From: Thermodesulfovibrio yellowstonii DSM 11347
Lineage (GTDB): Bacteria > Nitrospirota > Thermodesulfovibrionia > Thermodesulfovibrionales > Thermodesulfovibrionaceae
DNA length: 64,000 nt
Reading direction: 5' to 3'
Assembly (NCBI RefSeq): GCF_000020985.1
Contig: NC_011296.1
Coordinates: 1,106,001-1,170,000 of the forward strand
Part shown: one piece after another, positions 1 through 9,422 of the stretch
How positions within the stretch are numbered: position 1 is the first letter of the stretch
Layout of the letters: each line of letters opens with the position of its first letter
The notes under the pieces: generated by a model
The model's input: only the letters and a program-made list of their open reading frames with translations
Database searches by the model: none
What the model was told of the DNA's origin: nothing
Position numbers and translations under genes: made by a program

Positions 1-1307
1 AGCATATTATCATTTATTAAAAATGTCTCCGGATCGCTAACTTCATTTATTCCTAAGTCTGTCTCTAAGGGATTTACTATCTCTCCATTTAATGCTGCAA
101 GAGCACATACTACCGGTGATGCAAGATATACAAAGGCATCCTTTGTTCCTGAACGACCTTTAAAATTACGATTGTAGGAGCGAATTGAAACTTGGCCGCT
201 ACCAGGAGCTCCGCCCATTCCAATGCAGGGACCACAGGCAGATTCAAGTATTCTTGCACCTGCTGAAATCATTGCCTCAATATCGCCTTCCCGAGCAAGC
301 ATCTGATATACCTGCTTTGAGCCGGGATTTATAAAAAGAGTAACCTCCTCATTTACAGTCTTTCCTTTAAGAATAGATGCAACTGTTTTCATCATCTTGT
401 AGGAAGAGTTTGTGCATGAACCAATGCAGACCTGATTAACCTTCATACCTTTAAGTTCTCTTACAGCAACCACATTGTCAGGGCTATGAGGTTGGGCTAT
501 CATTGGTTCAATCTCTGAAAGGTCAAGCTCGATTATCTCAGCATATTCAGCATCCTCATCGGCCTCAAGGGGAATCCATTGATAATCTCTTCCCTGAGCT
601 TTGAGAAATTTTAGTGTGTTTTCGTCGCTTGGGAAAATTGATGTTGTTGCACCAAGCTCTGCTCCCATGTTTGTAATTGTTGCCCTGTCAGTGACAGAGA
701 GGTCTTTTACACCCTCACCACCATATTCAAATATCTTTCCCACACCTCCCTTAACAGTGAGCATTTTAAGGAGAGTAAGTATAACATCCATCGCTGTCAC
801 ATAAGGTCTTCTGAGCTTCCCATAGAGATTTATTTTTACCACTTTCGGCATGGTAAACTCAAAGGGCATTCCTGCCATAACAGAGGCTGCTTCAAGTCCA
901 CCAACTCCGATTGCAATCATTCCCATGCCTCCGCCCGTAGGAGTATGGCTGTCTGTTCCGAGGGCAATTAGTCCAGGTGCAGCAAATCTCTCAAGATGAA
1001 CTTGATGACATATTCCATTGCCTGGCCTTGAAAAATAAGCTCCAAAGCGGGCTGCAGCGGTTCTCAGAAAGAGATGGTCATCGGCGTTCATAAAATTGCT
1101 CTGAAGCATGTTATGGTCAACATATGAGACAGCAAGAGGCACTCTTACCTTATCCAAACCAATAGCCTCGAATTCAAGCCATGCCATTGTGCCAGTTGCA
1201 TCTTGTGTGTAAACTTGGTCAACTCTTACGCCAATCAGTTCTCCTTCTTTTACTTTTCCAGATACAATATGAGCTTCCAGTATTTTCTCTACAATATTCT
1301 TACCCAT
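1..1307 (-). CDS. acn: aconitate hydratase, 3' part outside window
   Basis: Interconverts citrate and isocitrate through cis-aconitate with a [4Fe-4S] cluster; cytoplasmic, TCA cycle. About 435 N-terminal residues lie in the window and the C-terminal swivel domain is cut off by the window edge. The aconitase signature ALGTDSHTPTGGGMG is present, as are two cluster-ligand stretches, GSCTNSS and ACGPCIGMGG. The N-terminus (MGKNIVEKIL) and the ATGTMAW stretch resemble both aconitase and 3-isopropylmalate dehydratase. The overall layout and the longer body favour the monomeric aconitase type found in Aquifex and deltaproteobacteria. The ATG at 1307 follows a GGAGGAG ribosome site by three bases. 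Certain of the superfamily, fairly sure of aconitase over LeuC. Confidence 0.85.
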   Translation of the reverse strand, partial: MGKNIVEKILEAHIVSGKVKEGELIGVRVDQVYTQDATGTMAWLEFEAIGLDKVRVPLAVSYVDHNMLQSNFMNADDHLFLRTAAARFGAYFSRPGNGICHQVHLERFAAPGLIALGTDSHTPTGGGMGMIAIGVGGLEAASVMAGMPFEFTMPKVVKINLYGKLRRPYVTAMDVILTLLKMLTVKGGVGKIFEYGGEGVKDLSVTDRATITNMGAELGATTSIFPSDENTLKFLKAQGRDYQWIPLEADEDAEYAEIIELDLSEIEPMIAQPHSPDNVVAVRELKGMKVNQVCIGSCTNSSYKMMKTVASILKGKTVNEEVTLFINPGSKQVYQMLAREGDIEAMISAGARILESACGPCIGMGGAPGSGQVSIRSYNRNFKGRSGTKDAFVYLASPVVCALAALNGEIVNPLETDLGINEVSDPETFLINDNM

Positions 1308-1347
1308 TGACTCCTCCTTGTAATAAATAGAAACTGTTTAAAAACTT

Positions 1348-1374
1348 GTAATTTATTGAAAATCAATAAACTAC
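1348..1374. repeat. palindromic intergenic repeat, copy 1
   Basis: Near-perfect inverted repeat (arms GTAATTTATTGA and TCAATAAACTAC, AAA loop). The same element recurs at 22617-22649 and 27227-27259. The flank ACTGTT-AAAAACTTGTA is also shared with copy 3. Here it lies between the divergent starts of the aconitase and lysA genes. Confidence 0.8.
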
Positions 1375-1505
1375 AGAACAGCCTCTTTCCAATATAAAGA
1401 ATCGCCTTCAGCCATGCCTCAGGATAACTCAAAAAAGGATTGTTCCTTACTTTATTAAAAATTAGTATAATATTATATCTTATAAAAATTCAAAAGGAGG
1501 ATACT

Positions 1506-2762
1506 GTGCACTTTTTCAGCCACAAAAAAGGAGAACTTTATGCAGAAGATGTGCCAGTAAAGGAGTTAATCAATAAATTTGGAACTCCTCTTTATATTTA
1601 CAGTTATGGCACTTTAATAAGACACATAAGAGCCTATGAGGAAGCTTTCTGTGAAGTTCCGCATATTATATGCTATGCTGTTAAGGCAAATTCTAACCTT
1701 GCCATCTTGAGAATTTTTGCTGAACTTGGTATTGGTGCAGATATTGTATCGGGGGGAGAACTTTTTAAAGCATTGAAAGCAGGAATAAAACCATACAAGA
1801 TTGTTTTTGCAGGTGTTGGTAAAACAGATGAAGAGATAGAATATGCTTTGAAAAATAACATACTTATGTTCAATGTAGAATCTGAAGCAGAACTTCATAA
1901 AATTAATGAGAAAGCTAAAAACCTTAAAAAAGTAGCTTCAGTTGCCTTAAGAGTGAATCCTGACATAGACCCAAAAACTCACAAATACATTGCTACAGGA
2001 CTAAAAAGCAGCAAATTTGGAATCCCTATTGAAAAAGCTCTTGATTATTATAAACTCGCTAAATCAATGAAAAATATAAAAGTTATAGGAATTCACAAAC
2101 ACATCGGTTCTCAAATTACAGAAACTTCTGCATATGTGGAGGCTTTGAACAAAATTCTTTCTCTCTATGACCAGCTCGCAAACTATGACATGGAAATTGA
2201 ATACATTGATATTGGAGGCGGACTGGGAATAACCTACAGAGACGAAGAACCTCCTCATCCAAAGGAACTGGCAGATGTATTAATACCTCTGGTAAAAAAT
2301 AAAAAAGGCAAACTAATAATTGAGCCTGGAAGATCAATTGTAGGAAATGCAGGAATCCTTGTTACAAAGGTTCTTTATACCAAAGAGACAGAGCAGAAAA
2401 ACTTTATCATAGTAGATGCAGGTATGAATGACCTCATAAGACCAACTCTTTATGGCTCTTATCATGAAATTCAACCTGTAACTCCCGGGAAAAAAGAGAA
2501 AATAGTAGCAGATATTGTTGGACCTATATGTGAATCAGGTGATTTTCTTGCAAAAGACAGAGAAATTGAGAAAGTATCTGCTGGAGAGTATCTTGCAGTT
2601 ATGAGCGCAGGTGCCTATGGATTCAGTATGTCCTCTAACTATAATAGTCGTCCAAGAGTTGCAGAAGTTCTTGTTAAAGGTGACCAATATGCACTTATAA
2701 GAAAACGTGAAACCTATAAAGATTTAATAAGGAATGAAATTGTACCGGAGGAGTTACTCTAA
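1506..2762 (+). CDS. lysA: diaminopimelate decarboxylase
   Basis: PLP enzyme (fold type III) that decarboxylates meso-diaminopimelate to L-lysine, the last step of lysine synthesis. The PLP lysine lies in YAVKAN (Lys60). A glycine-rich phosphate-binding GGGLGI, EPGRSIVGNAG, the substrate-binding GPICESGDFL and a C-terminal GAYGFSMSSNYNSRPR are all present. At 418 residues it has the normal family length. I start it at GTG 1506 because a strong AAGGAGG (1494-1500) sits six bases upstream; the in-frame extension to 1440 adds an unrelated hydrophobic leader. Its stop overlaps the dapF start by one base (TAATG), so the two are translationally coupled. Confidence 0.95.
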   Translation: MHFFSHKKGELYAEDVPVKELINKFGTPLYIYSYGTLIRHIRAYEEAFCEVPHIICYAVKANSNLAILRIFAELGIGADIVSGGELFKALKAGIKPYKIVFAGVGKTDEEIEYALKNNILMFNVESEAELHKINEKAKNLKKVASVALRVNPDIDPKTHKYIATGLKSSKFGIPIEKALDYYKLAKSMKNIKVIGIHKHIGSQITETSAYVEALNKILSLYDQLANYDMEIEYIDIGGGLGITYRDEEPPHPKELADVLIPLVKNKKGKLIIEPGRSIVGNAGILVTKVLYTKETEQKNFIIVDAGMNDLIRPTLYGSYHEIQPVTPGKKEKIVADIVGPICESGDFLAKDREIEKVSAGEYLAVMSAGAYGFSMSSNYNSRPRVAEVLVKGDQYALIRKRETYKDLIRNEIVPEELL

Positions 2763-3601
2763 TGGAAAAGATCAATTTTGTAAAAATGCATGGACTTGGT
2801 AATGACTTTATATTGATTGATTGTCTTAAAAATGATTTGCCAAAACCTCAAGAATTCGCAATTCATTACTGTAATCGTCGTTTTGGCATTGGTGCAGATC
2901 AACTCCTGCTTTTGTATCCATCTCAGATAGCAGATTTTAAGATGAAAATTTTTAATGCCGACGGCTCTGAAGTTGAAATGTGCGGAAATGGTATAAGATG
3001 TTTTGCAAAGTACATATGGGACAGAGGACTATCAAATAAAGATGTTCTTGAGGTGGAAACTCTTGCCGGAATTATTAAGCCAAAGAAAGTTGGAGAACTT
3101 GTTCAGGTTGATATGGGAAAGCCAGAGTTTCATCCTAATAAAATTCCAGTTGATGTAGAAGGAGACTCTGCCTTTGATTTAATGCTTGAAGTATCTGGAT
3201 GGCATGCAAGAATAAACTGTGTAAGTATGGGAAACCCCCATGCTGTGATATTCCTTGATGAAGAGCCTAAAAACTTTGCTGTTACAAAATACGGACCACT
3301 GATTGAAAACCATCCAATTTTTCCCAAAAGAACAAATGTTGAATTTGCTTATGTAAAAAACTCTTCTGAGATTGTGATGCGTGTCTGGGAAAGAGGAGCA
3401 GGAGAAACTCTTGCCTGCGGGACAGGAGCCTGTGCTACTGCAGTAGCCGCTATGGTTAAGGAATTTACAAACAAAAAAGTCACTGTACATCTGCTTGGTG
3501 GAGACCTTTTAATTGAATGGGCTGCTGATGGACATGTTTATATGACAGGACCAGCTCAGGAGGTTTTTGAAGGAGTTGTAAAAGTTCCACAAATTGGCTG
3601 A
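2762..3601 (+). CDS. dapF: diaminopimelate epimerase
   Basis: Interconverts LL- and meso-diaminopimelate without a cofactor, using two cysteines as acid and base. Both are visible: Cys74 in EMCGNGIRC and the second in ACGTGACAT near residue 219. The N-terminal KMHGLGNDF and GIGADQLLL stretches are typical, and 279 residues is the normal length. It follows lysA with a one-base overlap and supplies that enzyme's substrate (and cell-wall meso-DAP). Its last 46 bases overlap, on the opposite strand, the 3' end of the convergent AddB-like gene. Confidence 0.96.
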   Translation: MEKINFVKMHGLGNDFILIDCLKNDLPKPQEFAIHYCNRRFGIGADQLLLLYPSQIADFKMKIFNADGSEVEMCGNGIRCFAKYIWDRGLSNKDVLEVETLAGIIKPKKVGELVQVDMGKPEFHPNKIPVDVEGDSAFDLMLEVSGWHARINCVSMGNPHAVIFLDEEPKNFAVTKYGPLIENHPIFPKRTNVEFAYVKNSSEIVMRVWERGAGETLACGTGACATAVAAMVKEFTNKKVTVHLLGGDLLIEWAADGHVYMTGPAQEVFEGVVKVPQIG

Positions 3602-6339
3602 AAATCACAAAATTTACATTTATTTTTAAAATCAGAGGTTGGTTCAAAAGGTGTATTTTTATCTTTAATCTCATTAAGCAAGGTTTGCAAAATAATTGAA
3701 ACAATTTTTATACCTTCTTCTTGATCTATCTGAGTAAACGGATCAAATCTAACTTTTTCATCATTTATTAAAGATTTTCCAAGTAAAAAATAATGCCCCT
3801 TCAAATTAAGAGGATTAATGCTATATTTTCTTGAATATAGAAGCATGTATATAGGAATTTGAAGACTGCCAATATATTTTGACCAACTTTGTCTATCTGA
3901 TATATCAAGTTTATCAAATTTTATTTTATAGTTATTTTCATTTCCTGATGTTTTATAATCAACAATTATAATAGAGCTATCAATGTTTTCAACCAAGTCT
4001 ATCCTGTATTTAAAGCTTGTGTCAAATAGGCTTTCTTCTATAAGTTCTTCCACTTCAAGAATTTTCAATTGATGTTCTTTAGCCATTTTTCTGTAGTATT
4101 CTATTAATTCAGATAGTCTTTGAAGTATCTGAAATTTTATTAAATAGAGATTGCCTGTTATTTTACTACCATACTTTTTCAAAAATATATCGTTGACAAT
4201 TAGTTCAATATCATTTCCAAAATCTCCTGGATGAAGTTTTTTCCCTTTTCTTAATTTAAAATATTGTTTAAGTGATTCATGGACAATTATGCCGATATCA
4301 GAATGTTCAATCTCTGTAGAAATATCTTTTTTCTTTATTAACTTAAGTATGTAAAAGTAGTAAAACTTTAACCCACAATCAAGATAGACATCAATGGCTG
4401 ATGGTGAGAGACAAAGACTGTTTATAATTGTCATTATTTGTTCTGTTTTATAAATTTCTGAAGGTCTTTTTGCTGCCAGATTTACTGACCATGAAATTGA
4501 TTTTATTGGTATATTAAGTTTCTCGGAAACACTTTTTTCTATTTCCCATATAATTTTTTCAATAAATCTTGACCTTTCATTTTTATCATTCTTTATGTAA
4601 CAAAGATGCACCTCTTCTGCATTATTAACTAAAAGGGAAAAGTAGTAATAAATAAGCTTTTCTCTATCTTGATAGACAGGTAAGTCAATAATTTTTCTTA
4701 CGCTATAAGGTAGTAGATAATCTTCAGAAAGATCTGGGAAAACACCTTCATTTAAATCAAGGAAAATAACTTTTTTAAATTTGATATTCCTCGTCTCAAG
4801 AAATCCTAATATTTGCAACCCTTTTAATGGTGTTCCATGGAAAGGGACATTTTCAAATATTACAAGATTTTTAAAAAAATTGAAATAAGACTCTATATGT
4901 TCAAATTGAAAAGATTTTATTGTAGAGTTAGCTATTTTTTCAAATTGAGCAATAAAAAATTCAACATAAGGATAAAATAAATAATGAAATCTTGCTGTAG
5001 TTTTCTCATAAATAAAAAGCAAAACATCCTTGCAGTTATTTATAAATTCTTCAATGTTTCTAATTATTATAAATTTCTTTATTGTATTGTTATGAATTAG
5101 CTTGATATGCTCTTTTATATCATCAACTGTAAGATTAAAATCTTTCAAATTTGCTGATATTATTTCAGGCACTTCTTTTTCTAACCATTCAAGCTCAACA
5201 AATGGAGGAATTTCTTCAGATCTGAATAAATCTTCTATTTGATGAAAAATTATTCTGCTTAGTTCAGCGCTGTTTTTCACAAGAACATTTTTTGTATATG
5301 GATGGAGTACAAACTTAAAATAAGCTGGAACGTAAATTTGATTATTTTCCATTGAGTTTACTGCTTCAAAAAGATTATTAAAAAAACCATAAATTGGAGT
5401 TCTTGATAAAGGATATCCCATTGATATGTTATAATCCTCATCTTTTAAAAATGTAATACCCTGTCTTAATAAGGGGAAAAGTGTATCAGATTTTGGTAAA
5501 ACTATCACTGTTTTTTCATCAATTGGAAAGTTTTCTATAAGGTGTCCAACTACTTTGACTTCTGCATGAGTATCAGGACAGCTATATAAATTGATCTTAT
5601 CAAAAAGTTTTTTATTAAATTTCACTTCTTCTTGGAAAAGAAAATAGAAATTTTTTAAAGTCGCTAATTTTTGTAATATTTTTTTTTCAGAAGCTGTAAA
5701 AGCAAAAAAACCAGCATAAATTAAGTTGTTAAATTTTAAATAACTTTCTAAATCATCACTATCTGCTAATTTTCTATATCTTAATGCTCTTGTGCATAGA
5801 TTTCTATCTATTAATTCCTTATAAAAGTCTTCATAAACAATAGATAGAAATCGTAATTTTTCCTGAGATTTAGCTGGAATATCAATAAGCGTTTCTACTT
5901 CTTTAAGTTGATGTATAGAGATTCCCTCTATATATAGTTCTTCAAAAAGATTAAAAAGCTTAAATCCAAAGGAAATAAAATTGTCAAATTTTCTAAAAAA
6001 TGTTGTCAATAAATCATGTCTTAAACAAATTTCGTAAATAATTCCAACAGCTTCAACTGCTTCAATAAAACAGGCATTGCTTATTTTCTTAAATAAAAAG
6101 TTTACAAATTCATCTGCTGAAAAAATCAAAGGTGGAATAAAAGAGTGGTTTAGTCTCTGAGCAAGGGCTTTTTTTAAATAATATGAAGGTCTCTTACCAG
6201 GGAAAACAACGAGATTTTTAGAATAGTCATAGTTTTGAAATTCAAGCATTTCTATAACTTTTTGAATTAAATCATCAGAATGACCAACTACAACAATTTG
6301 TTCATCTTTCAGGAAACTTAGTTTCAATGTATTACTCAA
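3556..6339 (-). CDS. addB: AddB-like PD-(D/E)XK nuclease subunit
   Basis: Second subunit of an AddAB/RecBCD-type helicase-nuclease for double-strand-break end processing. The N-terminal part resembles an inactivated superfamily 1 helicase; I see no intact Walker A. The C-terminal domain has the nuclease features: EVEELIEES, then RIDLVEN and IIIVDYKTSG carrying the Asp and Lys. Cysteines for a probable [4Fe-4S] cluster bracket the domain: one in YLDCGLKFYY and three in CKFCDFQPIC. This cysteine layout is characteristic of AddB. The 927 residues are somewhat short for AddB and sequence drift is high, so the symbol is by role. It overlaps addA by 8 bases. Confidence 0.8.
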   Translation of the reverse strand: MSNTLKLSFLKDEQIVVVGHSDDLIQKVIEMLEFQNYDYSKNLVVFPGKRPSYYLKKALAQRLNHSFIPPLIFSADEFVNFLFKKISNACFIEAVEAVGIIYEICLRHDLLTTFFRKFDNFISFGFKLFNLFEELYIEGISIHQLKEVETLIDIPAKSQEKLRFLSIVYEDFYKELIDRNLCTRALRYRKLADSDDLESYLKFNNLIYAGFFAFTASEKKILQKLATLKNFYFLFQEEVKFNKKLFDKINLYSCPDTHAEVKVVGHLIENFPIDEKTVIVLPKSDTLFPLLRQGITFLKDEDYNISMGYPLSRTPIYGFFNNLFEAVNSMENNQIYVPAYFKFVLHPYTKNVLVKNSAELSRIIFHQIEDLFRSEEIPPFVELEWLEKEVPEIISANLKDFNLTVDDIKEHIKLIHNNTIKKFIIIRNIEEFINNCKDVLLFIYEKTTARFHYLFYPYVEFFIAQFEKIANSTIKSFQFEHIESYFNFFKNLVIFENVPFHGTPLKGLQILGFLETRNIKFKKVIFLDLNEGVFPDLSEDYLLPYSVRKIIDLPVYQDREKLIYYYFSLLVNNAEEVHLCYIKNDKNERSRFIEKIIWEIEKSVSEKLNIPIKSISWSVNLAAKRPSEIYKTEQIMTIINSLCLSPSAIDVYLDCGLKFYYFYILKLIKKKDISTEIEHSDIGIIVHESLKQYFKLRKGKKLHPGDFGNDIELIVNDIFLKKYGSKITGNLYLIKFQILQRLSELIEYYRKMAKEHQLKILEVEELIEESLFDTSFKYRIDLVENIDSSIIIVDYKTSGNENNYKIKFDKLDISDRQSWSKYIGSLQIPIYMLLYSRKYSINPLNLKGHYFLLGKSLINDEKVRFDPFTQIDQEEGIKIVSIILQTLLNEIKDKNTPFEPTSDFKNKCKFCDFQPICGTFTTPSKTS

Positions 6340-9300
6340 TCTGTTTAACCTCTCTTAAATCAAGATAGTAAAGATATCCATTGATTTTTTTATCTTTGAA
6401 AATTTCTGATAGTATATTCATATAAAGTTTTACTTGTAAAAAATGCTCCTTCTGAGGATGACCTGTTTTGTAATCAATTACAGTAACACTTTCTTTATCC
6501 TCAACAACTCTGTCAACTCTGTGAATGACACCGTTTTTGTCTATAATTTCAAATTCATTCAAGACTTTTTCATGCATTAAACTGAAAAATTTTTTTATAT
6601 CAGGATGATTTATCATATCAATTATCAATTCCTTTATCTCTGAAGCTGAAAAATTACCATAAAACTCTTTATTCAATATTTCTATCTGACTATTTAGTTT
6701 TTCCAAAACTTCTTCGTTAGCATATTCTATTTGTTCAAGAATTTTGTGTATAAACTCGCCTCTATTCTTTTCAGCGAAATGAACTATCTCATTTGACACG
6801 GAAAAATCAAATAATACTGGATAATGACTAGCCCGAATTTCTAAAGATTTAGGTAGTATTACTGATTCATCTTTAAATAATTTATTACCGATGTTACTAT
6901 TAAGGTATTCTGAAAGAATATCAAATGGAAATTTATCTTCATTATCAGTCCTGCATAAAATATATAATTCATCTTCTGCTCTTGTAAATGCAACATAAAG
7001 AGTATTCAACATCTCTGCAAGTTCTGATTTTTTCAAATCCTCTTTTATCTGTAAAAGAAATTCATTTTTCTCTGCCATCTTATCAGTAACTTTTAAAATA
7101 TGTATGCCCTCTTCTACGTCATGGAGAACATATCTATTTTTTGGAGTATGTTCATTCTTTAAATAGACAAAAACAATGGGGAAGCCTAATCCTTTGGCTT
7201 TATGGATAGTCATAACCTGTATAGCATTTATATCTGTTCCAAGATTTATGTTCCATATAGTTTCGTCATCCCCGGGACTTTCAAAAAAGTCTATCAATGC
7301 TTTAATATTGCTGTATCCTTTTTCTTCAAAATTTTTGATAAGCTCAAGTAGTTTAAGAAACGTTGCCTCTTCATCTGGCATAGTCTCAAACACTTTAAAA
7401 GTACTTAACGCAACAGAAAGTAAATCATAAACTGGCAAATATCCTGAAAAACGAAAGAGGTCTTTAAAATATCTGCCCCAAATATGAGGAAAATCTTTTT
7501 CAAAAAATTTATAAAGTGGAGATTTATCCCTATATTTTAAGAGAAATTCATCAGGGCAGAAATCTATTCCTTCATTGTTAATTAAATTTTTGAATATATC
7601 ACTCAACAAAAAAGCTGAAAAAGAAAAATCATCTATCGGAGAATCAAGAAATTGAAGAAAGCTTAAAATCTCTGAAGTAACTTTCCTTTTTCTAACATCA
7701 AGACTGCTGTAAGATATAAATGGTAATTGTAAATCATTTAACCATTGTGTTATGTTAACAACCTGTTCATTTTTAAAAGCAAGAATTGCTATATCTTTGA
7801 AAAGATAACCCCTATTAGTGACATCATATATGGTTTCAACAAGATATTTTTTTATATTGGTTTCTTCCTCTTCATCTTCACTGAATGTTTTAAGCTCAAC
7901 ATAGCCTTTTTCAAAAAATTTCTCTTCTGCAATCTGCTCACACTCATGAAGTCCTGTATATCTGGCAGGTTCACTATAAATAGGATGGTTTGAAATTTTA
8001 TCTTTAAAAATTTTCATTATAAAATCAATAATTACTTTCTTGCTTCTATAATTTTTATCAAGTGTTTTAACTATCTTGTTTGCTGATGGGAACACTTCAT
8101 TTTGCTCCAATGTTTTCATTATTTTATAATCTGCACCCCGAAAATTATATATAGCCTGCTTTGTATCACCAACAACAAAAAGACTTCCATTTTCAGCAAG
8201 TGCATTTTCAATTAAAAATTTTATGTTATTCCACTGCAATGGAGATGTATCCTGATATTCATCTATAAAAAAATGATGTATTTTTTCTCCGAGTCTAAAA
8301 TATATATCAGGAACAATTAAGTTATTAAGATATTTAGAAAGCATTTTATTGATATCTTCAATAAAAATCTTAAACTCTTTTTGTTTTATTTGACTCAGTA
8401 AATTTTCAAATCCTTTGTAAACTTCAAGATATGGTAAATAAAAAGTTAATGCATAATAAAAAGCATATTTACTTAGAATATCAATAAAATCGCTCCACAA
8501 GTTAACGATTTTTTCATATTTCGGTAATAGAGTTGAATTTTTAGGTTTATTTACAGGTGCTTTCTTAATCCCCCTTTCTAAAAGTTCTCTAAAATTTTTA
8601 TTTTCAATTATTCTATCAAAATCATCCAGAATCTTAGTTGAACGGGTTAGTTCAAGCCCTGAATCATTAATTTCTTTCTTCAGAAGTTGCATCATTTTTG
8701 TGAGTTCAACCTCAATATTATTTTTCATTTCTATATATTCCCCGGCAACTATAAACTCCTTGTCAGTACTATAAATTTTGGAATGTAATCCTTTAATTTC
8801 ATTAAAAATTGCATCCGCTGGGTTCCAGAGGTATGTTTTACTGTTTAAACTTATAATTTTTATAACCTTTTCAAAAAAATCGGCTTTAATAGAATTTTCT
8901 TCAATATCCTTTAAAAACAAATCATAACTGTATTGCATGAGAGATTGATTATTCATAAGAATTTCAAAATCTGGATTATAATCAAAATCAATTGCTGAAG
9001 CTTTAAAAACTGAAGTCATAAAACTATCAATAGTTTTTACTTGAAAATCTGAATAATTGTTGAGTATTTCATCAAGTATTTGTCCAGCTTTAAGGGAAAG
9101 TTCTTCAGGAGATAGACTTAGAAGTTCTGACAATCTATTTAAAGAATTTTCTTCTTTGCAATATAAATTCTTGAGCCATTCTATTATTCTATCTTTCATT
9201 TCATAGGAAGCATTGTTAGAAAAAGTTATGGCAAGAATATTTTTTAATGAATTATTTGGAATATCATCTGAAAGCAAAAAATATACAAATCTTTCGGTCA

Positions 9301-9379
9301 GGGCTGTGGTTTTTCCCGAACCAGCAGATGCTTTCAGAATAATATAATGTGGAAATTGGAGCTCTAAGCTCTTTGTCAT
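6332..9379 (-). CDS. addA: AddA-like UvrD-family helicase/nuclease
   Basis: ATP-dependent 3'-5' helicase with a fused C-terminal PD-(D/E)XK nuclease; forms the end-resection machine with the AddB-like protein encoded just downstream. Walker A is KASAGSGKTTALTERF near residue 16. Walker B is FFIDEYQDTSPLQW. VVGDTKQAIYNFRGAD is motif III, VMTIHKAKGLGFPIVF is motif V and YVAFTRAEDELYI is motif VI. The nuclease end carries HRVDRVV and VIDYKTGHP. Length 1015 residues, slightly shorter than Firmicute AddA. The gene pair is transcribed addA then addB with an 8-base overlap. Confidence 0.88.
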   Translation of the reverse strand: MTKSLELQFPHYIILKASAGSGKTTALTERFVYFLLSDDIPNNSLKNILAITFSNNASYEMKDRIIEWLKNLYCKEENSLNRLSELLSLSPEELSLKAGQILDEILNNYSDFQVKTIDSFMTSVFKASAIDFDYNPDFEILMNNQSLMQYSYDLFLKDIEENSIKADFFEKVIKIISLNSKTYLWNPADAIFNEIKGLHSKIYSTDKEFIVAGEYIEMKNNIEVELTKMMQLLKKEINDSGLELTRSTKILDDFDRIIENKNFRELLERGIKKAPVNKPKNSTLLPKYEKIVNLWSDFIDILSKYAFYYALTFYLPYLEVYKGFENLLSQIKQKEFKIFIEDINKMLSKYLNNLIVPDIYFRLGEKIHHFFIDEYQDTSPLQWNNIKFLIENALAENGSLFVVGDTKQAIYNFRGADYKIMKTLEQNEVFPSANKIVKTLDKNYRSKKVIIDFIMKIFKDKISNHPIYSEPARYTGLHECEQIAEEKFFEKGYVELKTFSEDEEEETNIKKYLVETIYDVTNRGYLFKDIAILAFKNEQVVNITQWLNDLQLPFISYSSLDVRKRKVTSEILSFLQFLDSPIDDFSFSAFLLSDIFKNLINNEGIDFCPDEFLLKYRDKSPLYKFFEKDFPHIWGRYFKDLFRFSGYLPVYDLLSVALSTFKVFETMPDEEATFLKLLELIKNFEEKGYSNIKALIDFFESPGDDETIWNINLGTDINAIQVMTIHKAKGLGFPIVFVYLKNEHTPKNRYVLHDVEEGIHILKVTDKMAEKNEFLLQIKEDLKKSELAEMLNTLYVAFTRAEDELYILCRTDNEDKFPFDILSEYLNSNIGNKLFKDESVILPKSLEIRASHYPVLFDFSVSNEIVHFAEKNRGEFIHKILEQIEYANEEVLEKLNSQIEILNKEFYGNFSASEIKELIIDMINHPDIKKFFSLMHEKVLNEFEIIDKNGVIHRVDRVVEDKESVTVIDYKTGHPQKEHFLQVKLYMNILSEIFKDKKINGYLYYLDLREVKQIE

Positions 9380-9422
9380 TAATTTAGTTTAATACATTAC
9401 AAATCCCTTAATCTATTAAGAA

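Noticed and set aside
1348-1374. Palindrome as a rho-independent terminator
   Set aside because: It sits upstream of two divergent starts, is AT-rich and lacks a following T run.
1440-1505. Upstream extension of lysA
   Set aside because: The extra 22 residues are unrelated to the family and the GTG at 1506 has a far better ribosome site.
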